64,000 nt of DNA from Arctopsyche grandis (Eukaryota; Arthropoda; Insecta; Trichoptera; Hydropsychidae): NCBI RefSeq assembly GCF_051622035.1, contig NC_135356.1, forward strand, positions 28,674,839-28,738,838, read 5' to 3'. Below the pieces are notes generated by a model. The model saw only the letters and a list, made by a program, of their open reading frames with translations. It searched no databases and was not told the DNA's origin. Made by a program: the position numbers and the translations under genes. Below, in pieces: positions 12,001-34,934 of the stretch (its first letter is position 1; each line of letters opens with the position of its first letter).

Positions 12001-15000
12001 CAGTAAACAAATTTGAAGTGAGCAAATAAACAACAAAGTGTAGCGCTTTCTTTGCGAATTTATTTTATTATATTTGTAACGGTCGGGACTTAATACTAGC
12101 CGACAAAGAAGAATGTCTATACATAATAATGAAAAGGACTGCATTATTATCAAAATTCGAACACTTTTAAAATCACTTATTTCCTGTTTAATATAATTTA
12201 TATCCTATATTTTTTTCTCATTTTTTAATTCGTATTAATTTTTGCATACGTACGTTTGTTTTACTTATAATTTAAAAAAATGCTATTTATCATTTTATTC
12301 GTGGTACGTATTAAAATATTAAATAAATATGCCACCCAAATTATATCATAGATCTTAAAAACATTACACGATCGGTTGAAATAAAATATATAAATAACAG
12401 CCTGTATATGAAAAATGCATTTGTATGAGTACTGTGCACGCGCCTTCTGTAGCTAATAGACCTGTATGTATGAATGTACCTACGAGTATACACACAAGGT
12501 GCACTAAAAATCCTTATTTAACAATTTTTTGTATATCTTCCGAAATGAGTTTATAAATAAGTGCTTACATAGTTTCTTCTATGTAGTATTTTTTCGCCGA
12601 AGACTAATCACCGAGCTATGCATTTTGAACGAATCTAGTCTGGTCTGGTACTGCAGCTGGAATCTGGTCTGGTACTGGTACTGGAACTGGTCTGTAAAAT
12701 CATCGTGACTAGACCAAATGCCGGCAACCGATCTCGCTCATCAGCTGACTTTATTGCTTGCGCGACCAGTAAGTTATATATTATACAACTGCATACATTT
12801 GATCTGGTCGCACAACAAAATTACCGAACAAGTCACCCGGTGCGGCCTGGCTCTAAAGAGGTTTCCCGGAAGGATTCTCTCTTCGGATGAACTGTGAAGG
12901 ATAGCCTTCCTTTCGCGGTTGTCAATCGGATATTATTTATAATGTATATTTATTTTTTACTTTATCTATGTAAAAAAAAAATCGATCACTAATCATGTTT
13001 TCATGATCTAGAAAAAATATCTGTATTTTGGGGATTTTTTTACACCGTTAGTCTAATCGAACTGAAACTTAGTATTAGTAACTGAAATTCTTATCGACAC
13101 AATGCAAATTTTTTTCAAATTTTTAATTTGACCGAAAATGTTACCTCTAATTATAGGTGTCCCCTTTTTTTAAGTTTTTGAATTCAATTAACCGCTAACC
13201 AAATCGAACTGAATTTTTTTTACATTTAATAAAAATTATAAATTTTATATAATATTTTTACCTGAACCGGAAGTAGTACTTTTAGTCTAGAGAATCAAGG
13301 TTTTTTAAATTTTTTCATCAGAAACCTTTTAGTTTATTGAACTAAAATTTCATAGAATTTTAAACTTAATACCAAGTTATGTATAAAATTTGGTAAGCAT
13401 CCGTCAATCAGAAGTGGTAGTTTTCTCTTGTTCAATTTTGCTTCCACTATTTTTCGACCCCTTAAACATGTGTCCTCTTCACGAAAAAATTCAAGTATTA
13501 ATGTTATGAAAATAAAAAAAAATCACTTTAATTTAATAAGCCGGAATTTTCCCTCTTAGAAAAGTCAAATATGTTGTGACCACGATTCTGTCCACACCCC
13601 TGAACGATTTATATTTGTATTCTTTATTTAGTAACTTAGAGCTGATATGGTTTCGGTCAGAATTCGTAAACCGGAAGTAGTATTTTTTTTTAAAACAATA
13701 TTTCATTATTTTATTTTGACATTTTAAATTATTTTAATCTTCTTGAAATATGTATATTGTGTATAATATTTATAGTGATTTTAAGTAATAAAAAAATTTG
13801 AACAAAATCCGACAACCGGAAGTAGAACTTTTGTTTTGTGTAAGTTTCTCTCCAATTGCGCTCAACTTGTATCGAAAATCCTCTCGTAGTATTAACAAAT
13901 GCTCTCATGCTCTTCAATATCTAATTTTGTTTTGTGACCTTATATCCGATTTTTTTTTTGTTAGTTAAGGGACCTTTGACGCATCTTTTATATACATATG
14001 TATGTATTAAGTATGTATAAATAAATTTATAAATTTATAAATTTATAAATGTATTTATAAATTTATATACATATGTATGTATAAACGTAGGTATTAAGTG
14101 CACGTGGGGCTTTTCCAGTGTTCGTTCGGTTTTGACTCGGGTCAAATTTGATTGACAGACAAAAAAATATGTAGAACCAATTTCATAAGACGGACGACAA
14201 ATCGATACCTTCATAGGACCTATAAAAAAGGCAAGGCAATCGTTGAATAATACATGGTTAGAATGGGTCGACTCGCACAATGTATGTATGTATGTATGTA
14301 TGTATGTATGTATGTATGTATGTATGTACTTACAAACATCTAACCGTGTAATTATTCTTCGTTCGTTATAACTTACTTTTAAACTTACACTTACTAATTA
14401 TAGTGAAGCAGCTACATTATAGTGTTCTATACATAGAAATTCTATACATAATATAGTATACAATTAAACCGTCAGTTTCGTTCAATAAGTGGTCAGTAAT
14501 ATTTTCCAAGAATTCAATAATACATAGTAGTCTATGTAATTATGAATGATCGATAGACGGTAAACTACATTATATTTATTTAAAAGTAGATATAGTCAAA
14601 CAGTAGATATAGCCGATAATATAATGTGCCGATCATTATTTATTTATTTATTTAAAGTTTGTACCATTGTAGCATTACAGGAATTCCTAATGCGCCAAAA
14701 TGGTCAAAAACATAACAGAAAAGAAACAAAATAATAAGTATAGAAATTAGACATGCCAAAAACAAAACATACTCAAACAACACATTTTACATAATCATAT
14801 AAAATTATAAGCTATAAAATAGCGGATAATAATAATTGCAAATTAAAACTAGATATGATTCAGTTGAATAAACCAAACGGTTTCTGAGAAAAACATAAAA
14901 AACTTCGATTCTCTATAGTAAAAGTACTACTTTCGGTTCAGATAAAAATATTTAAAAAATATAAGGTTATAAATATTGTTATTTATATTACATGTAAAAA

Positions 15001-16135
15001 AAATTCAGTCCGAATCAGTCAGCGGCTTGGGAGATAATTGAATTCAAAAACTTAAAAAAAAGAGGACACCTATAAGGGGAGGTACCATTTCCGGGCAACC
15101 CAAAAATTCGAAAAAAAATTACGTTATGTCGATAAGAATTTCAGTAACCGATACTAAGTTTCAGTTCGATAGGACTAACGGTGCTCAAAAAAACTCCAAA
15201 ATATACAAACACACATTTTTTCCAGATCATGAAAACGTGATCAGTAATCGATTCTGAGTTCGAATCAGTCAAAATCTCGAGTTCGAATTTTCGCATGATC
15301 ACAAAATTTCATCTATTGTTACTACTTACAAAGAAGAGAATGTCTTAGAATAGAATGAAAAATAAATATATACACATATGCATACATATATACACAGACA
15401 AAAATACATTTATACGTAATCATAAAAAAGCAATAGCATTTAATAATAGCAGATAAAGTAAAAATATCAAATAATAAAATATAACATAAAAAATGTCTTG
15501 CACCTACTGCCAGTTCCGATAAATAAGAACCAACTTGTAAATAAAAAACATCCCTGTGAGGCCCGAATGGAAGAGAATAAATCAAAATTCCACTCATAAA
15601 TCTCAACCAATCATGAAAACAATGATGAGCGCAGACTACCAGACAAATGGGTTAGAATAATATCCGACAATTTACGGTCACTAAAATGGAAAATATTACA
15701 TTCAGTCGAATAGCTCTTGGAATAGGAGCCATTCGAAAAAGAAATGTACGAGCAGGAGACCAGCCACCAAATGATGATGTCTACCACGCACATAATTAAT
15801 AATAATAATTTAAAATTGAATTAATTTTTTTGAAAAAATTATTTTGTTTTTGTCGGCCGCTGATGTGAACGAAGTGATGTACCGCGTCTCTTTCCACGAT
15901 ATACGATTCCAAGGGGAGAAAGAGAGACGGAGCATGTTAACAACATTCAAACACGCGCGCGCGCGCGCGCACGCATTAAACAGTTATTATATATGTATAC
16001 GATAACAAATTATTTTGTTTCCAGACCCTAAACACAATATCAGCTGAGAAGAACTCCACCATTGTATTCCCGCTGCCAATTGACCTGCTAACGTATTTCA
16101 TGAAATCCAAAGACGCCAAGACCTCCAAGGAGTAA
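1..16135 (+). CDS. Stomatin-like Band 7 (SPFH) membrane protein gene, 3' five exons (5' part outside window)
   Basis: Five exons splice in frame to a Band 7/stomatin protein missing its N-terminus: 1-38, 2096-2168, 4182-4524, 8975-9155, 16025-16135, with intron phases 0, 1, 2, 0. The product runs from the end of the membrane hairpin ([12 protein letters not shown]), through the SPFH start ([15 protein letters not shown]), the core ([49 protein letters not shown]), the oligomerising Ala/Glu-rich helix and a C-terminus containing [11 protein letters not shown]. Stomatins are known as cholesterol-binding, inner-leaflet scaffolds that oligomerise and modulate ion channels. From memory the closest relatives are the insect group containing Drosophila CG42540 and Anopheles AGAP004871; this was not searched. 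All five exons lack internal stops, so the gene looks functional. Confidence 0.95.
60..445 (+). repeat. Interspersed repeat family N, copy 1
   Basis: This copy shares blocks with 48560-48960, 51960-52720 (inverted) and 56490-57235: a TGATCCAGTGATCG-like start, AGCATAATAGGAAAAA, AGCTCAAAAACCTATT, ACTCGGATG and a 3' end GTCTGTTGATTTTTCAA followed by AATAAATAAATAA. The AATAAA-type tail suggests the 3' end of a non-LTR retrotransposon. It lies in an intron of the stomatin-like gene. Confidence 0.65.
446..2095. other. Intron DNA without recognisable gene
   Basis: This is AT-rich intron of the stomatin-like gene. Short open frames here resemble no known protein. The segment GAATTGCCCGGCATTGCTCGG near 620 resembles a decayed Helitron-type 3' end. 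A homopolymer of 17 C lies at 1658-1674. Confidence 0.6.
2096..2168 (+). CDS. Stomatin-like gene exon: start of SPFH domain
   Basis: Acceptor ATTAG precedes 2096 and donor GTAAGT starts at 2169. The 73 nt encode [15 protein letters not shown] followed by LLSGGAKGP, plus one base of a Gly codon (phase 1). This is the diagnostic start of the Band 7 domain. The exon is too short to stand out as an open frame and was found by its conserved protein motif. Confidence 0.95.
2236..2480 (-). mobile_element. Helitron-like family A fragment (A5)
   Basis: On the minus strand it ends GAGCGAAGCCGGGTAAAACA then CTAG followed by T, the terminus shared with the other family-A copies. The 5' part is missing; from about 2480 a different repeat (a retroposon tail) takes over. 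Confidence 0.6.
2480..2570 (-). repeat. Retroposon 3'-tail fragment
   Basis: The block AAGGCCTAACAGGTAAACC plus CCTGGCCAAAGACAG recurs at about 30990-31060, with a weaker match at 14650-14710. Read on the minus strand it is followed by an A/T-rich tail, like the 3' ends of CR1-type non-LTR elements. Confidence 0.45.
2829..3820 (-). mobile_element. Helitron-like family A element, near-complete (A4), carrying a minisatellite
   Basis: On the minus strand the element starts TCTAATATATAATTTGGAAA with an A before it, and ends GAGCGAAGCCGGGTAATACA then CTAG with a T after it. This is the A|TC...CTAG|T signature of Helitrons, without target duplication. It has no coding capacity. Most of its interior (3018-3710) is a GC-rich tandem repeat that makes it longer than sister copies A1 and A2. 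Confidence 0.75.
3018..3710. repeat. GC-rich minisatellite (TTAGGGCTTCGCCCC units)
   Basis: A unit of about 30 bp alternates in two forms, giving a higher-order period near 60 bp: TTTTAGGGCTTCGCCCCTCC with GCGCCCCCATGATTAAATGC, then GTCTAGGGCTTCGCCCCCCT. More than ten pairs are present with point differences. Each unit contains the palindromic stem GGGCTTCGCCC. It contrasts sharply with the AT-rich surroundings. Confidence 0.9.
4182..4524 (+). CDS. Stomatin-like gene exon: SPFH core
   Basis: The acceptor is CATAG and the donor GTGAGT. The 343 nt encode [34 protein letters not shown], the beta strands around VVYYRVSN, the helix [18 protein letters not shown] and the segment [11 protein letters not shown]. 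The exon is GC-richer than its surroundings, and the antisense open frame over it is a shadow. It ends in phase 2 (AT of an Ile codon). Confidence 0.97.
4534..4846. mobile_element. Long foldback (inverted-repeat) element in the intron after the SPFH-core exon
   Basis: The left arm (from AATTTTCAAATTTCTTCTGG through GATGATTTGAAAAATG, TTATCTCCAGTGGTTT and TGCCTATTGGGTCTGA) is complemented by the right arm running to AGATTTTAAAATTG. The arms are about 150 bp, imperfect, with a short loop near 4690. No coding potential. It starts about ten bases after the exon's donor site. Confidence 0.75.
4900..5103 (-). mobile_element. tRNA-derived SINE
   Basis: On the minus strand the head reads GGGCGTAGTTCACTGATTCA (A-box region) and, about 40 bases later, GTGGATTCAAATCCC (B box), the layout of a tRNA-derived pol III promoter, followed by an unrelated body. 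No intact tRNA cloverleaf or acceptor stem is apparent, so this is a SINE head rather than a tRNA gene. Confidence 0.65.
5297..5560 (-). pseudogene. hAT transposase C-terminal dimerisation domain, remnant
   Basis: An 85-residue minus-strand frame contains [32 protein letters not shown] and a LTSMFIES motif, ending in [10 protein letters not shown]. This is the hAT C-terminal dimerisation region (the P.. N/S A.. ERSFS-VLK..K..LR motif). The rest of the transposase is not contiguous; a possible N-terminal part lies at 7200-7690. Confidence 0.75.
6190..6760 (-). pseudogene. piggyBac-like transposase, degenerate N-terminal part
   Basis: Overlapping minus-strand frames give an acidic N-terminus (6499-6759, with [15 protein letters not shown]), then [15 protein letters not shown] and [14 protein letters not shown] (6196-6405). 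The last two match the RDRF..I.R.LHF.DN and DE...FKGR regions of piggyBac (DDE_Tnp_1_7) transposases. Frameshifts and stops separate the pieces, so it is dead. Confidence 0.65.
7086..7170. repeat. Perfect short palindrome within a larger imperfect one
   Basis: GAAAGCCACTATAGTGGCTT completed by TC is a perfect 22-bp palindrome at about 7141-7162. An upstream copy (AAGCCACTATACTGGCTTTC) lies about 40 bp before. It may be the terminus of a DNA transposon. Confidence 0.6.
7200..7690 (-). pseudogene. Minus-strand coding remnant, probably the N-terminal part of the split hAT element
   Basis: The minus strand reads without stops [20 protein letters not shown] then [18 protein letters not shown], over about 7225-7350. 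Upstream pieces read [17 protein letters not shown]. The amino-acid composition is protein-like. The same strand and its position upstream of the hAT domain at 5297 suggest one element interrupted by later insertions, including the piggyBac piece. The family assignment is inference. Confidence 0.45.
8250..8945 (+). pseudogene. RTE-clade non-LTR retrotransposon, 3' part of reverse transcriptase
   Basis: Frames broken by stops give [20 protein letters not shown], then [43 protein letters not shown] and a C-terminal tail like VRRRPREDG..W, ending EKPSSSSGW. This order (YLGQ.., AFGK..., LPVMTYGAETW, QRAMERAMLG, WRSLGEAYVQQW) is typical of RTE/BovB reverse transcriptases. A second copy of the extreme 3' end is at 46100-46260. 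The fragment ends about 30-50 bp before the stomatin exon 4. Confidence 0.85.
8975..9155 (+). CDS. Stomatin-like gene exon: oligomerisation helix
   Basis: Starting at 8975, the split codon AT+T gives Ile and the frame continues [20 protein letters not shown], an Ala/Glu-rich helix with [16 protein letters not shown], and [11 protein letters not shown], ending at a GTGAAA donor. The start was chosen because it restores the canonical VERVEIKDVRLP junction. The next AG four bases downstream would shift the frame. The acceptor (ACAAATGAAG) has almost no pyrimidine tract and lies about 40 bp after a retrotransposon remnant. Confidence 0.93.
9400..9600 (+). mobile_element. 3' end of a Jockey-like non-LTR element (same family as 54690-55375)
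   Basis: The block ACCATGTGGTGCTCACTG then ATGGAATAT, TCTCACT and ATTTTATTCTGTAT, ending in ATTTAAATAAAATAAAATTA, matches 55225-55375 almost throughout. Only the 3' UTR is present, as expected for 5' truncation. Confidence 0.75.
9687..9736 (+). repeat. Terminal fragment of MITE family E
   Basis: GTTTGGTGCATCCGCTCTAA then AATCGCCAGATTAACAGAAC matches the terminal inverted repeats of the element at 38776-39170. It stops at a TTAA tetranucleotide, where the piggyBac-like sequence begins. Confidence 0.65.
9737..10140 (-). mobile_element. piggyBac-like element end with N-terminal transposase fragment
   Basis: TTAA (9733-9736, the piggyBac target) is followed by CCCCTTGACTGCTACAACAA, a piggyBac-type C-rich terminus. 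A 75-residue minus frame (9908-10135) is rich in Asp, Glu and Ser ([11 protein letters not shown]..., FDDEPEIEE), like piggyBac N-termini. The DDE core is missing, so it is an internally deleted derivative. I did not find the matching right terminus. Confidence 0.55.
10141..10970. other. Intron DNA, no recognisable gene
   Basis: AT-rich intron of the stomatin-like gene. The 67-codon minus frame near 10756-10959 resembles nothing I know. TTAAATGCAACTG near 10223 weakly resembles the flank expected if the piggyBac element had split MITE E. Confidence 0.5.
11104..11609 (+). pseudogene. DNA-transposon ORF remnant: HTH N-terminus and acidic C-terminus
   Basis: The frame 11104-11403 begins [20 protein letters not shown] and has the helix-turn-helix-like segment [17 protein letters not shown], a layout seen at the N-terminus of Tc1/mariner-type insect transposon ORFs. 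A second frame (11424-11609) reads [20 protein letters not shown] and ends in an acidic Ser/Asp tail, resembling the C-terminus of the same kind of ORF. The catalytic middle is missing, as in an internally deleted copy. The exact family is uncertain. Confidence 0.5.
11620..12950. other. Intron DNA with short repeats only
   Basis: No coding region is supported. 12640-12700 holds a short degenerate repeat of TCTGGTCTGGTACTG. The rest is AT-rich. Confidence 0.5.
12957..13965 (-). repeat. R-family repeat, copy R1
   Basis: This is the inverse of the R5 reference copy (52725-54255). It begins ACTTTATCTATGTA and contains TCATGTTTTCATGATCTAG, the block ACACCGTTAGTC, and repeated GAACCGGAAGTAGTA and AACCGGAAGTAGAAC motifs separated by AT-rich spacers, ending near ATTTTGTTTTGTGACC. 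No open frame. It is slightly shorter than R4 and R5, with internal deletions. Confidence 0.75.
14281..14332 (+). repeat. (TGTA)n microsatellite
   Basis: About twelve uninterrupted tetranucleotide units. Shorter TACA/GTAT tracts of this kind are scattered through the whole window. Confidence 0.95.
14640..14770 (-). repeat. Retroposon 3'-tail fragment
   Basis: TTATTTATTTATTTAAAG (the complement of an AATAAA-type tail), then GGAATTCCTAATGCGCCAAA, resembles the tail blocks at 2500 and 30990. It is diverged. Confidence 0.35.
14811..15315 (+). repeat. R-family repeat, copy R2 (partial)
   Basis: It starts with ATAAGCTATAAAATAGCGG, half of a hairpin present in full at about 46930-46970. It then follows the R5 order: AAAAAACTTCGATTCTCTA, a block with TACTTTCGGTTCAG, AAAGAGGACACCTATAAG, AGGACTAACGGTG and GATCATGAAAACGTGATCAG, ending at TTCATCTATTGTTACTA. 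Only about the last third of the family is present. Confidence 0.75.
15316..15950. other. Intron DNA, unidentified
   Basis: Two minus-strand open frames (94 and 60 codons) cover 15322-15793. Their composition is not clearly protein-like and I recognise no motif. It may be an old retroelement. Confidence 0.4.
15954..15970. repeat. (CG)n dinucleotide run
   Basis: A pure alternating CG tract, unusual in AT-rich intron DNA, about 50 bp before the terminal stomatin exon. Such tracts can adopt Z-DNA. Confidence 0.9.
16025..16135 (+). CDS. Stomatin-like gene terminal exon
   Basis: Acceptor TTGTTTCCAG is followed by [20 protein letters not shown] and [16 protein letters not shown], then TAA at 16133-16135. 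This is the conserved C-terminal hydrophobic segment of the family followed by a short charged tail. The intron before it is about 6.9 kb and full of repeats. Confidence 0.95.
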   Translation, partial: TLNTISAEKNSTIVFPLPIDLLTYFMKSKDAKTSKE

Positions 16136-16316
16136 TTTAAATTTTATGTCCGTGTTCAATTTACATATATTATATAAGACACCTTTTTTATGATTATTTT
16201 GAATGTTTATTTCATTGAAAATTATGATCCTAGTGTAATGATTTCGACCTCACGATCTTTGATCCATAGATGGTTCATTTTTCACACATGTATGTATCTT
16301 TCGGGTATTTTTTAAA

Positions 16317-16326
16317 AATAAATAAA
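16317..16326 (+). terminator. Candidate poly(A) signal of the stomatin-like gene
   Basis: Two overlapping AATAAA hexamers lie about 180 bp after the stop codon, on the coding strand and before the next repeat. The cleavage site cannot be told from sequence; other AATAAA matches are common in this AT-rich DNA. Confidence 0.4.
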
Positions 16327-16712
16327 AAGCCTGTACTTGAATGGTATTATTTAAAGTATACGTATTTTCGTAAGTCAGATATGACAACCCTGAATAAGGT
16401 TTAATAAGGGTGTGATCATATACTCTATTGGTGTAGCTTTTATTGTTCATGTATTCAACGTACTTGGTTTGTGTTTATAATGAAACTTGTATTGATATTC
16501 AAATTCTAAAACAATTATTTATTTCCACCTGAAGTCAATCATTTATTTATATGCACGTATGTATGTATGTAATCAATCGATGTTTAGTTAGTGTATTATT
16601 ATATTTCATGATCAATGATCTGAGAAATAAAGAGAAGCAAATGAAAAAAATATTTGTTTTATTCCGTAAATCTTTAAATGAAATCTTTTTATTTTGGGAA
16701 TTTTTTATGTAT

Positions 16713-17004
16713 TGTTGCGTAGGGATGGATTTGGGATGCAAATAAAAATACCAAAATCGCTTCACAGCATTTATTGAATGGTTCAGGAGGTCTACACGTA
16801 ACCAGCGCTCGCTCCAGAATAATCTGATATGGCGTATGTCCTTATAAAGGACAAGTTTCTCACCACACCTCCCCCGATCCATTTATGTATCTATTGTCTA
16901 AGCACGTAGAGTTTAAAGTCTCACGCTCTCGCCTGGGTTCTGCGAATTCTAGCGGGTACTTACTGAGTCCCGTTAGGCCAATGTGGGGGGGTTCCCACGT
17001 TATG
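16713..17004 (-). mobile_element. Solo LTR of a Ty3/gypsy-like retrotransposon (copy 1)
   Basis: On the minus strand it ends CATCCCTACGCAACA and contains CTTTATAAGGACATACGCC (TATA region) and CAATAAATGCTGTGAAGCGA (poly(A) signal region), which match the LTR at 42460-42844. It is flanked by the 4-bp direct repeat GTAT (16709-16712 and 17005-17008). There is no internal retroviral-type coding sequence, so it is a solo LTR. Confidence 0.8.
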
Positions 17005-17460
17005 GTATTTATGTATGTAGAATGAGCGTGCGAAATTTCAAAACCAATTATTGAAATTTCAAAGCGATTATTTATTTTATTCAGAAAACATTAACGAAAT
17101 TGCCATTTTAAATGATTGATTTTTCACGTTAATAACATACCAATTTTAATAGTGCGCTTAAGCCGTTAGCATCGCAAATTAATAATGCCGTCTTGACACT
17201 TACATATTTCTTGCATCAATAATTCATCGAGGACAAGGAAATAGTGATCAAATAGCAAGAAGTCGACGTCCAATCACTGAATCGAATATGCATGCATAGC
17301 ATCCTCACTATTTCTATGTATGCATTGTCAATTATTCATCGACTTTAAAATACTAGACGGCCAGAAGTTTTGGTTCTTGAGAGTCGATATAAGGCTGTCT
17401 GTATTTGAATGAGTAATGTATGTACATATGTAGTTGGAAGTAGAGTTTCAACTATTATAG

Positions 17461-19240
17461 TTCAGGGACGTCATTTGGGGGGGGGGGGGGGCATGGCATG
17501 TCAGCTGCCATGCCTTAGTTTTGGAATAGTGTGAATTTAGAAAGCAGTAAGAATTTAAAGATTTATTAAATAATATCATTGTTATGTTATGTTACTTTTG
17601 AGTAGCATAGACTAGGCCAGAAATAAAGGTTCTATTTTGTAAAAAAAAAGGTTATATTTTGTTTTGTTAAATAGTATTCCTTGGTTAAAATTCTTAGAAA
17701 TTGTTCGACCTGTGGAGCGAATTGTTAGAAAGGTGCACCTCATTTTATTTACAACTGAAACGGTAATTTGTTTATGACTTCCCTTCGTAGAATTAACGGA
17801 ACCGAAAATACAATTGCAAGAAGATTTAATTTAAGTGAAAGTCAACGATGGTATTTCCCACTGTTAATCTGCACGTGCATTAAACACGTGCAATTTTTTC
17901 AGGGACGTCATTTGGGGGGGGCATGGGGGGGCACTTGGCCCCCCCTAAATTTAGGAATACTGTGAATTTATAAAATATTATGAATTTAATGATTAATGAG
18001 ATACTATGGATGTATGAATGCTACGTTTATTTCTTATGCTACTTTTGGGTAGCTTAGTAACTAATAAAATAATCGCTGCTACGTGCTTTGAAAAAAAAGA
18101 TTTTAAGCCTTTGGTAAAATTTTTAGAAATTGTTCATCTTATGGAGCGAATCGTTAGAAAGGTCTCATTTACTTTATTTTGTCTCAAAAATAGATGTGTA
18201 ACGTTTATTTTACCGAAAGTTCGTATTTATTTTTTGTTTTCAAGAAAGGTTTTAAATTAATATTTTACTGAATCTGTTCAATCAAAAATGATTTTATTTC
18301 TCGTATTTTTATTTTCAGACGCCCATTCTCACACAAAACAACGAATGAGATGGATTTCATCTTCATGTGTAACGAATTCGGTCCAAAAAAAGTTTTAGTT
18401 ATTTAATAAAATTATCTTATCAATGTTGGTACATAAATAATACAAATATAAATCTACAGCTTGATACGTTCAGGGGTGTGGTAAAAAAAACCGTGTGTTC
18501 ACAACATTTTTGAAAATCCCACTTCTGGTTAATTAAATTTAATGATTTTTTTTATTATATTTTCATCACATTAATACAAGGAATTATACCTGAAATCGTG
18601 AAGAGCACAGATATTTGAAAGGTCGATTAAAATAGTGGAAGAAAAATCCGGTAAACCGCTACTGTCGGCTAACGGGTGTTCACGAAATTTTATATATAAC
18701 TTGGCATTAAGTTTAAAATTCTAGATATGAAACATCAGTTCAATACGCCAAAAAGCTTCCGAGAAAAACATAAAACCTTTTATATATATGTACATATATA
18801 AAATTATAAAAATAATAAAAAGACAATCAGAAACGTGATCAGTGATCGATTCCGAGTTTGAATTTTTGCATGATCTCAAAACTTCATCTATTGTTATTAC
18901 CTACATACATATGTATGTACATACATAGATAAAGTAAAGACAGTCGGTAGAAATTAATGTAATTGATAGTTTTTTAGTGACACAGTTTGATGGACGATTT
19001 TTGTTGACCATGTGAAGATTTTTGGAAAAAAATTTTCGTCTGCGGCGCTTTTTTATATGTTTACATAATGTTTTTCCAAAAATAAGCTTATTTTTTATAT
19101 TTCAAAACTCAATGAGGTGTATGCAAAGAATACTTTCCATTTGTATTACGATATAAAAAAAAAATTTGAAAAAAAAAATCTATTTGACCAATTTTTGCCT
19201 GCCACCCCGAAATTAAAAGCTGAAATGACGTCCCTGCAAC
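17461..19240 (+). mobile_element. hAT-like TIR element with internal duplication and a nested R copy
   Basis: The left terminus ATAGTTCAGGGACGTCATTT is mirrored at the right by AAATGACGTCCCTGCAACTA. The same terminus recurs internally at about 17900, followed by a diverged copy of the first 150 bp (G-rich run, TAGGAATACTGTGAATTTA, GCTACTTTTGGGTAGC). CAGGG-type ends suggest hAT. I could not identify a convincing 8-bp target duplication, and no transposase is present. Confidence 0.5.
18430..18955 (+). repeat. R-family repeat, copy R3 (partial)
   Basis: It follows the R5 order from CGTTCAGGGGTGTGG through CACTTCTGGTTAA, AAAATAGTGGAAGAAAAATC, GAAACGTGATCAGTGATCGA and TTCATCTATTGTTA, to ACATAGATAAAGTAAA. 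The middle modules are deleted. It is nested within the hAT-like TIR element. Confidence 0.7.
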
Positions 19241-20989
19241 TATCTATCTAGAAGAAGTTATTCTATATATACGTATATTGTATGTATAGTTTGAATAAAT
19301 CGAAAGATGTAAAAATTGAAGACAGCGTTCTTTACGGCAGACAAGTCGTTTCATTTATGGACCACAATAATTCTTGCTCTGTTCTCCGTACTAAGGATTC
19401 TGACAAAGATCGTACACATGTCTTTACGGTGGATAAATCGTATGTTGATCCGATTGGTTTTTGCTCCATTATCCTCTACAACGATCTCCATGGCACCTCG
19501 ACGTTAATGCGCGGTACACAGAATCGTACGGCATGGCATGCCTAAGTATACTCCAGCTGTGAATGGGTGTGTCTTATGACATTGTTAATTCGTTCGATTT
19601 TATTTTTTCGACAAATCTCTCCTACATTTCTTCAAATATGGGAATCACCACTATCTAACTCTGTCAAAACAAGGAATATATCACAGAAAATACTCCAAGG
19701 GGTGAGATTTGGCCTGGCTTAGATAAGGCGTGCTAGCATTTTTATTACATGTGCAAATCTATCTAAATAAACGTGCAGGGCACCACTCTATGTCTACGCT
19801 TTTTTGCGCACCGATGTTAGCGCGCGGGATTCTAGCGCGCAATACAACCCCGACTAAAGTGCGCCGCACTTAAAGATGCAGAAAATAGAGAGCAAAATAA
19901 GTTTAGTTTGTATTGACAAAATAAATTTACATACCTAGGATAACTTTTCTGCCAAAATTTCGTCTTATTTGAGATTAATTGGTACTTTTACAAACATATC
20001 CATGACATTTTTATGAATTAGAAAATATACTAACGAAAGTACATCATACCAACGATAACTATCATACTAACGAAAACTCGAGTGCTAAATATTCCGTATT
20101 CGCGATTTTCATGGCAAAAATTGTCTTGGGCGATCGCAATGTGACTAATAATCCAATTACCCACAGATCTCTATAGCAGATAAACCTTATAGGTTATTGT
20201 TCCCTTGTAGATAAATCTTTTTGATTAGTAAACTAAAATTGTTGTTTTCGAATATTGCCAATAGAAAAAAAACATTATCTAATACACATTCCGTTCGTTT
20301 TGATCACAATTAATTACACGCCTATAAGTAAAGTCGTTATTATAATTAATGGGTGAAAATCATCTGGGACTTAATTTAAGTAATTATGCGTAATTATACT
20401 TTTATTAGCTGCTATATACATATGTATGTGTGTTATTAACTTTAGAAGAAGAGAGTAATAAATTACACCATGATATGACAAAACATTTAAGTTTAATTGT
20501 TAGTTTCGTATCATTTTATAAACTCACTCGATAGATTTTATTTCAACAACTTATTACACCTTTGATATATTTATATATTTTTAAATAGAGATTAAACCCT
20601 AATTATAATCTAAAATGAAGAAAAATATTAAAAACTGTCGCAAATTTTTCGTATGAATATGTAAATATTTACATAGGTACATAGGGTGCATTTGTATTGT
20701 AGGCAAATTTTGATGAATGATCTGTCTAATTTTATTAATATATACCAATGCAATGTATACTGTAAAGCGAACGTCACTCTGCTGTGCATAAAAAAACATA
20801 AAAATATGCATAATTAAAACCATTCGTATCATATTTATAAACTTTAATGAAACAACATAACAAATATAACAATAATTAGAAACAGCGCAAATAATGTGCG
20901 TATGAAAAACAACAACGGTTATAAAAAATATTTGACCCAAAAATTTGATTGTACTTTGGACTTTTCACCTTGGACGTGGTGGACAGCCC
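19241..20989. other. Intergenic region between the two convergent host genes
   Basis: It contains an 87-codon frame at 19282-19545 (MYSLNKSKDVKIEDS...) with no recognised similarity. A decayed copy of the Harbinger-like MITE interior (CCTACATTTCTTCAAATATG, AATACTCCAAGGGGTGA) lies at about 19560-19740, and a short GCGC-rich stretch at 19800-19870. A TTTATT at 20731-20736 is a candidate poly(A) signal for the minus-strand CUB gene. Confidence 0.45.
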
Positions 20990-34277
<13,288 letters not shown>

Positions 34278-34934
34278 GTCTGGTTTCTGTGTTTCTGATG
34301 GCTGCAACACAGCTTCTCGTCGCTTATATGGACGTGTTGTTATGGTTGGATGGCTGTTGACAATGGTGGTCGTTGACGTGATCCAGAGAGATGGTTCCAT
34401 AAACACTATTGTTTTTGGTTCCGTCGTTTGTCCCGCAGCACACCAGGAAAAGGTTCACAGCATCGACAAATCTTCAGAGTTGACCCCAACATGCAAAAAA
34501 CTGTTGTAGCTCAAAAAAGTCTTGGGTTCGGTAGAAAAGTTTGGCTCGAAAAGTTTTGGGCCTGCGTTAGATTGTAATCAGATAGTTTTCCGTAATAGAC
34601 TTATCAGAATGGTGTTGGTCTTATCTGAGCATACGGAAATGTATTCAACGTGACATCTTTCCCAAGAGTTAATATCCCAATAAAAATATAAGCATTGTAA
34701 AAAGTGTAACATATGATATGCAACCGGTCGACGAAACCGACATAATTTGTGAAAAAAATGTGGCGCTTACTGCTATTTAGAACTGGGATTCGTCCAATTA
34801 TGTATGCATATGTAATTATCAATTTGACCCTTTTTATTTACATATTTGACAAGCATATGCGTATATACGATTTTTCATATCCATCCAATTCCAAAACAAA
34901 AAAAATATAAACATATTGACAATATGTTTATAAA

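Noticed and set aside
19282..19545. 87-codon plus-strand frame in the intergenic region
   Set aside because: No recognised motif, overlapped by another frame of similar length, and no splice or promoter context.
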